Both the position numbers and the translations under genes were made by a program. A stretch of 64,000 nt of DNA from Auricularia sp. M13 (taxonomy: Eukaryota; Basidiomycota; Agaricomycetes; Auriculariales; Auriculariaceae), in assembly GCA_037042915.1 (NCBI GenBank), contig CM073199.1:248001-312000 (forward strand). The letters run 5' to 3'. Below the pieces are notes generated by a model. The model had not been told where the DNA came from and searched no databases. It saw nothing but the letters and a program-made list of their open reading frames with translations. This document shows, one piece after another, positions 12,004 to 22,807 of the stretch (position 1 is the stretch's first letter; the number at the start of each line of letters is the position of its first letter).

Positions 12004-12712
12004 GATGACGTCGAGATCGCCAGTATCTGAACGCGTCCTCCGCGCGACGCAGTCCAAGCACGTCTCGACGCGCGCGTGGGTGCAGACTCGCGCGAGAGGA
12101 GACGATGACGTCGCCCGTACGTGCGTGTGAGCGTCGGGCATGGACTGGGTTGTCGTCACCGACAACAGCGGCGGACAGGACGAGGCGCACAACGTCGCGC
12201 TAGACGTGTGGACGCGCGCGGAGGATGACGTCGACATCCGGGCCAGAGCGCATGCGCACGGCGCGCCAGACGCGACGCCTCGCCACACCATGACGTTGTG
12301 CGCGCCGGCGTCGACGAGCAATGAGCATCGGCCTGGGATGACGTCCGCGGCCGTGACGAGTCGAGGAGGGAGGGAGGGAAAGAAATGAAAAGCAGACACG
12401 GCGAGTGCGCCGGGCCCGCGAGTCTGAACGCGTTCTCCACGCGACTTGACGCAGGGCGTGGCTGGCCTCTTGAATAAAGAGAACGGTGAGGCCCACACGC
12501 GCGCGCTGGAAGGAGCAGGCCGGCGCCGACGCGTAAACGACGTCGTGTCACAGCGCGGGATGACGTCGGCGTCCTAACACGCGCAGGTCACCACAGGCGT
12601 GGCATGGGCGACGAGCAACAGGGGTGAAGAGAAACAGTACGCGCGACGCCGTGCAGTACCGAGCAGGCGCGCGCAAGCCTGGATGACGTCGGCGTGCGCG
12701 ACGAATGACGTG
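12004..12712. repeat. GC-rich degenerate satellite with GATGACGTC motif about every 112 bp
   Basis: GATGACGTC occurs at 12004, 12104, 12224, 12337, 12559 and 12682, with a variant AATGACGTG near 12705. Spacings are 100, 120, 113, 222 (about twice 111) and 123 bp. The flanks of each motif are GC-rich and only loosely alike. The core is the cAMP-response-element half palindrome TGACGTC. The block begins immediately 3' of the truncated BAP31-like gene. Confidence 0.5.
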
Positions 12713-12761
12713 GTCGTGGAAGGAAAGGAAAAAAAAATTGACGCAGGACAAGACGACGTAC

Positions 12762-13208
12762 TAGAATTTACGAGCAGCGAGGTTCGTCTCGGTGCGGACG
12801 TCATGCACGCCGCTGCCGTCCTTCTTCGCCTGCTCCGCCTCCGCGACGATCCTCCACATCCGCTGGACGGCGTCGACGAATAATATCCCGACAAATCTAG
12901 TCTTCAGCGTCAGCGCGGGCAAGCAAGACGGTTAGGACGGACATGAAGGATATCTTGAGGCCGTACGCAATCTTGGCGACGACAAAGTTGGTGCTCAGGA
13001 ACGTGAGCATCTTTTTGCGCATCATGAACGGCAGCGGCGCCAGTATCACGCAGAACGTCCCCATCTATCCCGCTGTCAGCCTTTAGTTCTTCGCTCAACC
13101 GACACCGAACACGTACCTCGGCGGCGAGCAGGAAGAACGTCAACGTGTAACTGCCAAAAGCGTGAGCATGCTAATAGCGCAGCGTGGAAAAGCGCACTAT
13201 ATCGTCAT
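12762..13208 (-). pseudogene. BAP31/YET-like ER membrane protein, 5' half of gene
   Basis: Four exons on the minus strand: 13208-13198, 13150-13117, 13064-12943 and 12896-12762, joined by introns of 47, 52 and 46 nt in perfect frame. The protein starts MTIYYTLTFFLLAAEMGTF and continues PLPFMMRKKMLTFLS, VVAKIAYGLKISF and VDAVQRMWRIVAEAEQ. It then reaches VRTETNLAARKF. These are hallmark segments of BAP31/YET proteins, ER multi-pass sorting and quality-control factors (family knowledge). About 100 of the usual roughly 200 residues are present. A donor (GTACGT) follows exon 4, but no acceptor or next exon (expected SQRN...YLTGFTLFL) could be found; the satellite begins there. Either the 3' half is lost or the intron has been invaded. 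Confidence 0.75.
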
Positions 13209-13850
13209 GCTGGTATGGGTAAGGTAGGGCGGGCGCGAGAGAGTGTAAGAGGTAAAAGTTAAGAGGTGTCGGAGTCGGCGAAGGGACACGACGCGGTGAC
13301 GTAGCCCATTCGCTCTCGCCAGCCGTTCGCACTCCGCCCGGCGCCTCTTTAGCCTCTTGCGCGCTTACCACATCTGGCCGCTCATCGCGTCCCTGTCGTT
13401 CCCACCGTTGCCGGCCTTCCCTCATCGCTGACTCACTCGACACTCCATTACGTGCACGACGGGCTCCAGCATGCATCATGACAACTAGACAGCATACCGT
13501 TTTGCACTCGATCTTGCGCTTGAATGCCGTTTGGTCGTCTTCATTCTCGTGATTCTACACTCCTTGAAGGCCGTCCCCCGCATTCCCGCTATATGGATCA
13601 TGGTCCCTGGCGTTAACCCAAGCTACATTGTCGCTGTTCCTCGCCCAGCCTTTCTCACCTCAAAGGCTCTCCTCGTGCACCCCTTTAACATTTCCAAATA
13701 TTCTACTTGGGCTTGTTCCTGCTTGACGGGCTGTGCCAGTGACTTGGTGTCCCGTCTGGCCTCGACGACAACTTTCCTTCCACAGACGCGGGTAGTCTCC
13801 TTTTGCAAAATTTACGGCGGAAGATAATCGTTTCAGAGTCAAAGACGCGG
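13209..13850. other. upstream region of the BAP31-like fragment
   Basis: About 13209-13385 is the fragment's former promoter/5' UTR. A second copy lies in the opposite orientation at 60178-60367. 13500-13830 contains an open frame without recognisable motifs. Confidence 0.45.
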
Positions 13851-15650
13851 GCAGGCTGGGTTCCGCGCTTACGACTAGCACACGCGCTGCGGTCTCGCGC
13901 AACAGTTCTCTCTCCACCCCACACTCACTATCTGGAAACCCCGCGAGCACCTTCAAGGACCCTTTCCTCTCCAAGAGTCCAAATGCGAATTGCCGGCGGG
14001 TGCGGCACAAACTTTGCGCTCTTTCGTACCAATCGGCGCGCCGCTGACCTTTCACTATGGCCGAGGCTCCGAATCCGAGCACTGGCTCTGGCCCTGCGTG
14101 TCGACGTGTCGAGGTGCGACCCTGCGGCAGCCCAATCGTTCGCCCCGAGCGTCCTGGCGCCGACGACCGATCAGCACGGCTGTGCCCTAAATGATGGACC
14201 GGGGCAGCCTCGCGCGCGCGTGCCTTGCAGTTGCTTTTTATTACCACTGCTAGGACGCGTCGCGACACCTGCGCGCTTTTCCCGTTGCGCGCCCTCCATT
14301 CTCTGACTCGCAGCGCGCCCTCACCTCGGACCCACTTTCTACGATGCATGCCCGCGGCGCAGTCGTACCGGGCGCTGGACCCCTCATTCCTCGCCGTGCA
14401 TTTGGCGCTGCATGTCCGTGACTCGCGTCTATCTTCTGGACTCCCGCCACACTGGTGTTCATGCTCTCGTCGCTGGCGCACGTATCCGGCCTTGTGCCCC
14501 CGCTGTGATGACCCGCGTTTACCGCTGCACGCCCCGCCCCTGACTCCGACTCGCGCACGGATTCGAACTCGCACCGCGCGTCGGCTCCGCGCCCAGCGGT
14601 GCACGCCCAACGCGTTTCCCGGGGCCGTTGCGCGCTCTGCGAAGCGCGTTCACCTCTAATTCTGGGTGCCCGGACCGTTGCGTCAACCTGCCAGTCTGAC
14701 TCGGTTGTACCTGCCAGTGCAAGCCGCGTTTCCCGTTGCGCTTGCCGGGAGGGAGCTCAGATTTCTCGCAGCGCGGCCGTGTAGGCTCACATGTATGATC
14801 TCGTCGCGCTAGACCCTCGAGGCTCTGACCGCACCCCGCGTTCATATCATTCCACCGCACGCGCCGGACGGTGCCACGACTCCGGCGATTCGGACTCCCC
14901 GACTTGCGCGTTGCTCGCATCTCCCCGGCCCCGTACTTATAAGTATCTTCTGGCTGCTCCGGGAGCAGATTCACCGGACGCCTCGCGCATCACATTTGCT
15001 GTGTTTTCTCCCTGCGCGCACCTCGCATTTTTCTGTAAGGCTGCGCGCCCTCGACTCACGTTCGCCGCTGCACATCCTCGCCTCGAGGTTCTCCCTGCGC
15101 CCGCGTTCTCCGCTGCTTGCCTCGCTGCACGCCTCCGAGTCGTTGTTCCCGCCGTCCAGACCTCACATCCATTTTCTCGTTGCGCACCCCTGCCCGTGCC
15201 TCGCATGTGTCGCTGCACATTCGCGAATCGTGTCCCCCGGGCCGCTGCGCCTTCAGGTATCGGGCGGGCGTGCAGTGAGACTTCAGACGCGGGGCGAGAT
15301 ATGGTAGCCGAGGCCCGAGGGCGCGCAACGAGAAGATGGATCGCCCCGCAACGCAACGCGCCTGACATCCAGATCGTCGTTGCGCGCACGCACCTCCGCC
15401 CACGGTTCGCGTTTCTCACTGCGCGCATCTCGCTGCTCGGCCGCTTCGCATCATTTGTTGTCTTGCCACGCGCCCGCGACTGGCGTTTGACGATGCCTAC
15501 ATGCCCATGACTCGCGTTCCCCGCCGCGCGTCCGCGACTTTCGCTCACCGCCGCGCTTTACTCCGGACCGATTGTGTTCGCCCGTAACGAACTGACTACC
15601 CGCACACATTTATCGCAACGGCGCCGGGGACCTCGCATCTCGCACGCGCG
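13850..15650. repeat. long GC-rich degenerate repeat tract
   Basis: About 1.8 kb of irregular reiterations of a roughly 30-bp unit with the elements GCTGCACGCC and GACTCGCGTT, strongly diverged. Because stop codons are rare in such DNA, several long open frames appear on both strands; their translations are Arg/Ala-rich nonsense and are not called. The reverse-complement motifs (GCGTGCAGCGG, AACGCGAGTC) recur at 58331-59450. Confidence 0.5.
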
Positions 15651-15847
15651 CAGCATTCTATCCAGTAACTTCCCGTTAATGGCGCCCAGTACGGTATTCT
15701 TCATTCGCTGTCGTACTCGGTGCCTCATCACGATCAAGAACGGGCTGGCAAGTACTTAGTACTGCACTGCAAAAAAGATTCATTAAAAAGAATTCTAGTT
15801 CCAGTAACCGTTTCGTTTCATCTCATGTTCAGAACCCAAGGCCCTTC

Positions 15848-16282
15848 CTAGATGCGGCCCGCCTCGAAGTCCGCCATCCACTTGTCCATGCACGGAAAGC
15901 ACGTGAACGGGTCGTTGACAACTGATCGCAACCACATGCCAATGAGCGACCGTCGTTTCACTCAATCAAACAACACGAACACACCTTCATCCGAGATATA
16001 CTCCGGAGTATGACACGTCGCGCTGCAATCGTGGGGCGGCAGATATTCGTGCTCCGGCGACGAGGTGCAGTACTCGTTGCAGCATGTTTCGATCCGCTTT
16101 TAGGCGGTCAGCTCAAGCTCAAGAAACCGTAGATGGCCGCGGGAGAAGCAGAAACGCACTTTGACTACGACCGACGTATGCGGGCAGTCCCCAAAATGGG
16201 TCGTAACGCTGCGCCGCGAGCGAACGTCAATGTGGATCCGAACGGTGTCTGAAGCCGAACCGTACCGAGTGGTCTTGCACAT
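15848..16282 (-). pseudogene. C-terminal remnant of a Cys-rich protein gene
   Basis: On the minus strand an exon ending at 15985 reads RIETCCNEYCTSSPEHEYL then CSATCHTPEYISDE. A 63-nt GT-AG intron (15984-15922) joins it in frame to 15921-15848, reading DPFTCFPCMDKWMADFEAGRI and a stop. Upstream, 16282-16100 is open (VRIHIDVRSRRS...) but ends at a stop just before the Cys-rich exon. Six or more cysteines suggest a metal-binding or disulfide-rich tail. The family is unknown and the 5' part was not found. Confidence 0.4.
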
Positions 16283-16529
16283 TATTCAGTAGAATGTCGT
16301 AGTGATTGGGGTTATCGATGATGGGGATGTTTCAGTTGCAGACGGCGGGACTGCCCCAGGGATTTATATAGTATATCGGCGAACCACGCTTCACGCTTCA
16401 CCGCGCTTCGTCGCCATGAAGCGGGATTAAACCGGCCAATCGTGGTCGATGGGGACCCAGCGGCCATCGATGACCTCCTGAAAGCAGAAAGGTGCGCTTC
16501 GTCTTCGAAAGAAGAGACGTACTCAGGCT

Positions 16530-17410
16530 GCAACGCTTCCCGAGGGCGTCGGGCATCGGGCATCGGAACGCCGCGGAGCGCTGTCAGTTGCCCGTGGCCA
16601 TCGAGTTACGGCCTGAGCATTACGTCGCAGCGCGAACATCGCTACTTACCATCTTACAGAACGAGTGTCTACGCGTACCGTGATGAAATGGGCTCGGGGT
16701 TGACTGTCATTCAACGGACTTCGAGATGCCGTTCAACAGATCACAATGGCACTGGCGCCGGAGCGAAGAGCAAGCATTCCCTCGCGCCAGCTTCTTTCCA
16801 CGCGCACGCCATTCGTGGAGGACGGATTCGCAAGATGAATCGGCGTCCGCTGACACGTCGATAAGCGTGCGCGGTTGACTGCTTCCTGCGATTGAAGCCG
16901 ATGTTTGGCCAGACCGAGGGTAACTGCCAGGGAGCTCGCCGCATTGGGTTGCGACTGCTTTCCCGGAGAATGCAAGGTCTCAGGGCCGCAACGAGGTCAG
17001 TTTTTGGAAGGCAGAGACTCGTGTCACCGCTTCCTGTGGGCGTCGGGCGTCGGAACGCCGCGGAGCACAGGAAATTGACCGTGTCACGTGCGGTGGTCAT
17101 CGTACCAGGCCGCAGAACGAGTTTCTGAGAGTGCAAAGCCGAAATGGGCTCCGGGCTAACTGTCTAAAGGAATTCTAGACGCGGCTCAATGAATCACAAT
17201 GGCACTGGCGACGCAGCGGCCTCTTTCCACGAGCGTGCCCTTTGCGGAGGACAGATTCGCCAGATGAAGCCGTCTCAGCTCTGCTTTACCGTGCATGGTT
17301 GATTGAAGCCGATGCTTGGCCTTCTCCAGCGCGCAGGGTTAACTGAGCTCGATTCATTGGGATGCCAGTGCGACCGGTTTCCCGGAGAATGCACATTCCG
17401 CAGCAACCGA
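16530..17410. repeat. imperfect tandem duplication, two units of about 400-480 bp
   Basis: Unit 1 (about 16530-16990) and unit 2 (about 17025-17410) share ordered landmarks. These are GCGTCGGGC...CGGAACGCCGCGGAGC, AATCACAATGGCACTGGCG, CTTTCCACG, GGACAGATTCGC/GGACGGATTCGC, GATTGAAGCCGATG and TTTCCCGGAGAATGCA. The units are clearly diverged and no coding function is evident. Confidence 0.5.
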
Positions 17411-19518
17411 TGCACGAGAACAACTTCGAGATCGTGCGCTCGCCTTCTCCAGGCGGTCGGAATGAGAAGAGGGTAAACCTCTCCTTAATTCTTCATGTCC
17501 TGAGCCGCGGCCCGCGGGTGTTTGGAACCTCTAGGAACTTAGGGGTGCACCACGTCGCCGAGTCGGCTGTAGTCCCCATGCTACGAGCGGTCGGACTCCG
17601 ATATTCTCATGGCCATCTCTGTAGCTCGATACACGATGGTAGCGTAACATGTGCGGAAAAGGAACCCGAGTTCACCTCATCGTGCGCGCGCAGCAGCCCA
17701 GGACTCATGCGCCCAGCAACACCACGGGCACCACCATTGGTATTGCGTCGGTTCTGCAAGAACAATGAGGCAAACTACGCGTAACAGAGATGTGATAGAA
17801 CGTACGCCAGATGGTGACCTGCTTCGTCCTTAAACACGTGCGCTCGCACTCGGTGGAGTAATGCGACCGGTGCGACTGGTGCTTGCGGCTGAAAACGCAG
17901 TACGGAGATTCACAGTCGACCTGGTAGCATGGACTCTCTCATCCTGAGAGGTGCGGGAAGTGCAGGCTCACGTACATGGGTAAACCATTCGAAGATATGC
18001 AAGCAGGAGAAGAAGTCGTAATGACTGCAAGGTCGTCGGTTTCTCTGCTTCGGCGCCAGAGAAGACGCTGAGTCTCTACTCACCTCGTACTCGAACACAT
18101 TGCCTTCTCGCAGTGTGAAAGCCGGGATAGGAGGTGGGTGGGCGAACGAAGTGCTGAGGTGTAAGGAAGAGGTTAGCGCGAGATGTGGCTAAGGCACGTT
18201 GAGCCACATCGTAGTCAAAGCGCCGAGTCAGACAAGACAATGCATTGCGGCTCCTTTAATCCTGTGAATCACTCAGAAATGTATCTGAGTGTCGTGTATC
18301 AAGTAGTCTACGCCGACTCTACGGACAACTCGTCCAACGTACCCAATGCGGCTGCGTGGGTCGTTTTTGCGGGCATATCCACCCCTGATCAGGGTATCTT
18401 GCTCGTGAGGCTGCCAGATCGTCCGGGACTGTGCGATGACGTCGTCATCGGCTTGTTGACGCGCCTGCAGTTATAGCACGCTTGTACACCCGAGCGCCAT
18501 GAACGTAGTAGAGCTCGTGTGCCATTGGTCTACATTTACTTACATGGACCATTGTTCGCTATGCGATATGAAACTGGGGTTCGGCAACGAGAATGCACCT
18601 GTAGTGATGAGTCATTAGGATCGCGTTTCAAATTTTCCCACTCCGAAAAACGACGCTTGATCTCGCGCACGCCGGTCCAGAGTCAAGCCTTGGGCTACGG
18701 CTGCTATCTGCTTGAATCAACCGCTTAATCGGCGGCCCAGCCCCGGTACTGCCCGCGGAGTACTCCATCTGGTTCTGTTGTCGGCTCTGGAGCGTCCCGT
18801 TATTCTCGAGCTTTGAAATTGGCTGCTCACGGTTCTGGCTGATATGGACTTGACCTTTATTTCCCTTTTCACTTCAACATCGTAGCCGGCGCCTCAGAAT
18901 ACTTTCAGCTGCACTCTCTCGATGTTTCCGTCAGCACTGCCTGTTCTGGATCTCCTGGACAGTCAGCTACGGGCTTCGATAGACCGTGTCACGCTTCACT
19001 TTGGTTTTGCTTGTCACCTCAAGTGGACTGTCCAAAAATCCCGATCGATGTGGATGGGCAATTCGGGCTCCTTTGTCTCTTTGGGGATGTTTACAGTTTG
19101 TCCGCCCACTGCTCCGGTCATCCCATCTGAGCCGTGTCTTCGTCCTCATGCCATGCTGTTTCTGCTCCGCTGAATCCAGTGAATCAGTATTCCCGGCACT
19201 TTCCAGACTCGACTAGCAAACCTGATGCTTGTCTTCTGAACTCTTCGGTTTGGTGCACTGGGTAATCGCGCTGGAATCTTCATTGGCGCACATTGCTACC
19301 TGGGCGGCTTCGAGTACCAGAAATCTCGTATGACGTCCGGATGCGGCCAGGTCTGCGCATCGATGTGTCTATCGGGCCCGTATGAGGGTGCCTGAACGGC
19401 CGAAGTCCCTGATAATTCCGCGGTCCCGCGGGTACCCCACGACCAGAAAATGCGTCCTTTGTGCTCATGCCTGGGAGAGTCACGCGCCAGATTTCGGAAA
19501 CATTTCTCAATCCGTGAC
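17411..19518. other. intergenic, nothing supportable
   Basis: About 2.1 kb with only short open frames (for example 18183-18476 and 18922-19173) lacking motifs, splice continuity or similarity to anything else in the window. Confidence 0.35.
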
Positions 19519-19526
19519 TATATAAG
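19519..19526 (+). promoter_or_regulatory. TATA box of family D gene
   Basis: TATATAAG lies 47 bp upstream of the ATG at 19566, a reasonable core-promoter position for a short fungal 5' UTR. Confidence 0.5.
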
Positions 19527-19565
19527 ACGCTCGCACTGACGCAAATTGGATGTTGCCTCGCCGTC

Positions 19566-20403
19566 ATGTCTTCAGGTTCCCAGCACCGTCTTCGCCCTCA
19601 ACGCGACAATAACGCCAATTCCAGCACTGCGGCGGAGACTTCCGTTGAAGCTCAGAGCTCTGGGCCGGCGCATCAAGGAGCTGCCCCCTCGGTTGCCACG
19701 ACGGCGCCTGCGCCATCGGGGCTCGCGACGGCGGCGGCACCATCGGGGGTTGCGACGGCAGCGGCACCATCGGGTGTTACGACCACAACGACAACATCTC
19801 ACCAGCCTGCCGTGCCTCATGCTCAGCCTCGGACGGGCCACTATGCAGCGCACCCGCAGGCTGGCAACCAGTTTCATACCCAGTCTACCCTTGGTCAGCA
19901 TGCTCCGGCTGCTGCTCATCAACAGCAGCACGGGTACCCTGCTCAACCCCAGCCGCACGCGCTCGGTCATCCACAGCCAGTCCCGCCAAACCCGAGTGCA
20001 GCTAACCCGGCCCACCTTCTCCAACCACTCCAAGGTCCTCATGCCCCGAACCCGGTGTTTGGTATCCCGCCGACACAACCTTATGCAGCATATCAGCAGG
20101 CGCCCAGCCCTCCTGGGCTATTCGCGCATCTCCCCACTATGGCACCGCCTGGCCTGGCGGCACCTGCTCCATATGCAGCCGCCCGAGGCGCGCCTCCCCC
20201 CGTGGAGCGAGTTCCGACTGGCCAACGTACGAAGGCCTTTAACTATGATGCGCTCGGATGGAATGATCCTGTTTCTCCCCGTCGTACGTGACTGTTTTTT
20301 TTTGGGAGATAGGAATTCAGCTCTGATGCCTTGCGCAGCACGCTGCCCTCGGTGCATGCCAAATGATCCAGTGCATACTGACATCTGCCCGTATCGCCAC
20401 TGA
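19566..20403 (+). CDS. family D protein: disordered Pro/Gln/Ala-rich with C-terminal Cys/His finger (266 aa)
   Basis: Exons 19566-20283 and 20321-20403, joined by a 37-nt GT-AG intron in phase 1; 801 nt, no stop. The first 239 residues are low-complexity (repeated APSG.ATAA units, TTTTTT, Gln/His/Pro tracts) and look intrinsically disordered. The last 27 residues, contributed by the second exon, hold the pattern CxxxCxxCx6HxxxCxxxH (CAARCPRC...H...C...H), a small zinc-binding candidate. The intron is very short, but the downstream frame is clean and ends in a finger like those of the two paralogues (26788 and 56725). It lies 252 bp upstream of a type C F-box gene on the same strand. Molecular role unknown. 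Confidence 0.6.
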
Positions 20404-20655
20404 GGTTGTGATTCATTAGTAGCATGACATGGTTGTCGTCCTGTCTCACCAACTGATCTGAAGTCCATACGTACATCTCCACTTTGTTCCTAAACTCTAG
20501 AGTCAAAAAATCTGTAAATACAAAGGTAGTAACGCTCTAGTTCAATGTCATCGCTCGTAGGTTCAATTTGCGCCTGCCCTTAAGTGGAACTAAACCGGCT
20601 CTCGGCCCGCTGATGTCCGACCGTTTGTTTTGCTTTGGGTTTCCACATCCCGTCT

Positions 20656-22014
20656 ATGAGCAGTCGCGCACTTCCTGCCGAGCTGCTATCTGTCGTTTTC
20701 GACTATCTAAGGTTGACGGAACTGCTCCGTCTGATGCTCGTCAACCGGCACTGGATGTCCATCGCAATGGACCACCGCACCTACTGGCGCAATCATGTCT
20801 TATGGACGGCGACCGACGAAGCGATGCCCAATTTTGCGCTGCGACTGGATAGGTCATATAATCGCCCAGTCACCATTAGTATCATCCAGCCGTCACCTTC
20901 CGCAAAACTTGCGGAGATTATCCTGCCTGCCGTCGCTGCGCATCTGCATCATACCACTGAGCTGGTTTTGGAACTGCATTCGGAGCAATGCGTCGCTGCG
21001 TTCGATGCCCTGCGGAATCCCGCGCCTCTCCTTCGTTTATTCATCCTCGAGTTCGAAAATGACCCGTTTGTGCCCGTCTTACCGCGCGACATCTTTTTGG
21101 GAGCTGCGCCCTCGCTCAAAATATTGGACCTCCAACATGCTGCATTCCCGGACCCCATCCCAACCAGTCTGGTAGCCATCGAGACGCTAGAATGCGGATT
21201 TCACGAGCCCATCCACGAGCTCGAGCAGCGTAGACTCGCAGATTCATTCCCCTCTCTGCGTAACTTGATGATTCGCAACTGCTGCTCCTGGGGCTCAGAA
21301 TCCCCATTATGGCCGGAGAGGTGGCAGCAGATTGACTGGCTTCTGATGTCAGTAACCCGCGATACCATCATCCCCATTCTTCCCAACATACTGCCGTCCA
21401 ACATCAAAGGCCTTGTCATCAATGGCGTGCCACATGATATGATACACCTTTTCCTGCGCGACGTCCCCGGGGATCTGAAGCTCTGCTTCGTGGAAACCGC
21501 CCTAAACGACCCTTCACTCCGCATGTGTTTCGAGAGTGCGGACACCGACCGCGTGCGAGGTATCACGGTCCGCTCGCCTGCCGACTTTATGGTGAAAAAC
21601 GAGACATCCTATTACCTATTCGTGGAGCATGCCGTCGCGTTGCGCATCACGCGGTTGCAAATGCCGATGGCACTTTGGCGGTCCCTGACGCGATTCTTGC
21701 CCGCGCTCAAAGCACTACTTGATTTAGAGGTCATCGTTTACCATCACAGTGATCTATCTTCAATTGGCGGCGTAGACACACTCCTTTGCCCTCGGCTCCG
21801 ACGTCTAACGCTGCGCTCGATGCCCGGCATGCTCCCGTATGTCGAGACTTGGGAACTGGAGTTGTTCGCGCGCGAGACGTTGCGCAGTGTCTCGTACCCA
21901 ATCGCTCTGGATCTTCAGAACGTACTCCTGGGCGGCACGCGAATCAGCGTTGCGTCCTATTTCCAGCCCATTGTCCTTTCACACTCGACAGCACCTGTGT
22001 ACGTGATGGCATAA
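20656..22014 (+). CDS. type C F-box protein, intronless (452 aa)
   Basis: The start chosen is MSSRALPAELLSVVFDYLRL; an upstream in-frame start at 20635 adds only seven residues and does not match the other family members. The F-box covers residues about 4-45 and ends in NRHWMSIAMDHRTYWRN. An LRR-like remainder follows (LLRLFILEFENDP, LKILDLQHAAF, LRNLMIRNC, LCPRLRRLTLRS). It is more diverged than the other type C genes and lacks the FWTAPxLDGT signature. Expected to act as an SCF adaptor; target unknown. No disruption seen. Confidence 0.8.
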   Translation: MSSRALPAELLSVVFDYLRLTELLRLMLVNRHWMSIAMDHRTYWRNHVLWTATDEAMPNFALRLDRSYNRPVTISIIQPSPSAKLAEIILPAVAAHLHHTTELVLELHSEQCVAAFDALRNPAPLLRLFILEFENDPFVPVLPRDIFLGAAPSLKILDLQHAAFPDPIPTSLVAIETLECGFHEPIHELEQRRLADSFPSLRNLMIRNCCSWGSESPLWPERWQQIDWLLMSVTRDTIIPILPNILPSNIKGLVINGVPHDMIHLFLRDVPGDLKLCFVETALNDPSLRMCFESADTDRVRGITVRSPADFMVKNETSYYLFVEHAVALRITRLQMPMALWRSLTRFLPALKALLDLEVIVYHHSDLSSIGGVDTLLCPRLRRLTLRSMPGMLPYVETWELELFARETLRSVSYPIALDLQNVLLGGTRISVASYFQPIVLSHSTAPVYVMA

Positions 22015-22219
22015 GGCGCAAATGACTCGAAGTCTGACCGGATTCCTTACAGTTGTTCGTATCCATTTTGGTGACGAGCCTGGGGCACAGATTCTCCGAA
22101 AAACACTTTACGACTCCTCTATAACGTTTCGATTCTGCGATACTGTGCGGAGAGGGGCTGGCCAGCCACCTCACACGACGCGGAATGTTCTACATCATAC
22201 AACAATTGCCGTACAATCC

Positions 22220-22500
22220 CTAACATTTGTCCGCATTACTGATCCTAAAAATCTCGTCAAAGTCGTTCGACGAGCCCGTCAATCGAACGCCGTCCAGTTC
22301 AAGCTGGAGTGGGAACGTCGTCCTCGGCAGAGCGGCGAGGGCAAAGCTGACCAGCGCGCTGGCTCCCACAGCCGGCTGATCGCCATCGCTATGTACAGCC
22401 CTCAGAACGAGCCGCTTCAAGCGGGGGCAACGTAGTTCTGACGTTACAGTATCATCGAGGTGAGATTGAGCGTCCAGCGCGAGAACGAGCGCGAGAACGA
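22220..22500 (-). pseudogene. type B F-box relic, C-terminal fragment
   Basis: The minus strand reads LRCPRLKRLVLRA, then FALAALPRTTFPLQLELDGVRLTG and SNDFDEIF with a stop, equivalent to the last 80-90 residues of type B proteins (compare FPLQLEWDGVALTGSWTDFSNIF in the 47915 gene). The DFVGLRTFGPF block and everything upstream are missing. Confidence 0.7.
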
Positions 22501-22807
22501 GCATTTCGAATCCACTTGACCCCGGCCACGCCGGTCCTTGTCCCTGCAATGCGATCACACACATCTCATGATGAGCTCGGGATCGTGGGCGCTGTGAGCT
22601 GACAGCAATGAACTGTGATTGGGTGTGCGCCACCTACAATGAAGTCTCGAGGTACTGTACACAACAGTCATTCAACGTTGAACGAGGATTGTGAAAGACG
22701 AAAAAATCCACACCGTGCAGTCCATCGCTCGTGCAGGCTATCGGGAGTGCCACGGTGTTGGTGGGTAGCTGCAGCGAGGGTCAATAAATATGCGACATTG
22801 TGCGCGG

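Noticed and set aside
13660-15548. Long open frames on both strands (up to about 316 codons) in the GC-rich tract
   Set aside because: Translations are Arg/Ala/Ser-rich in every frame, overlap each other on both strands and come from stop-poor repeat DNA; no motif or splice logic.
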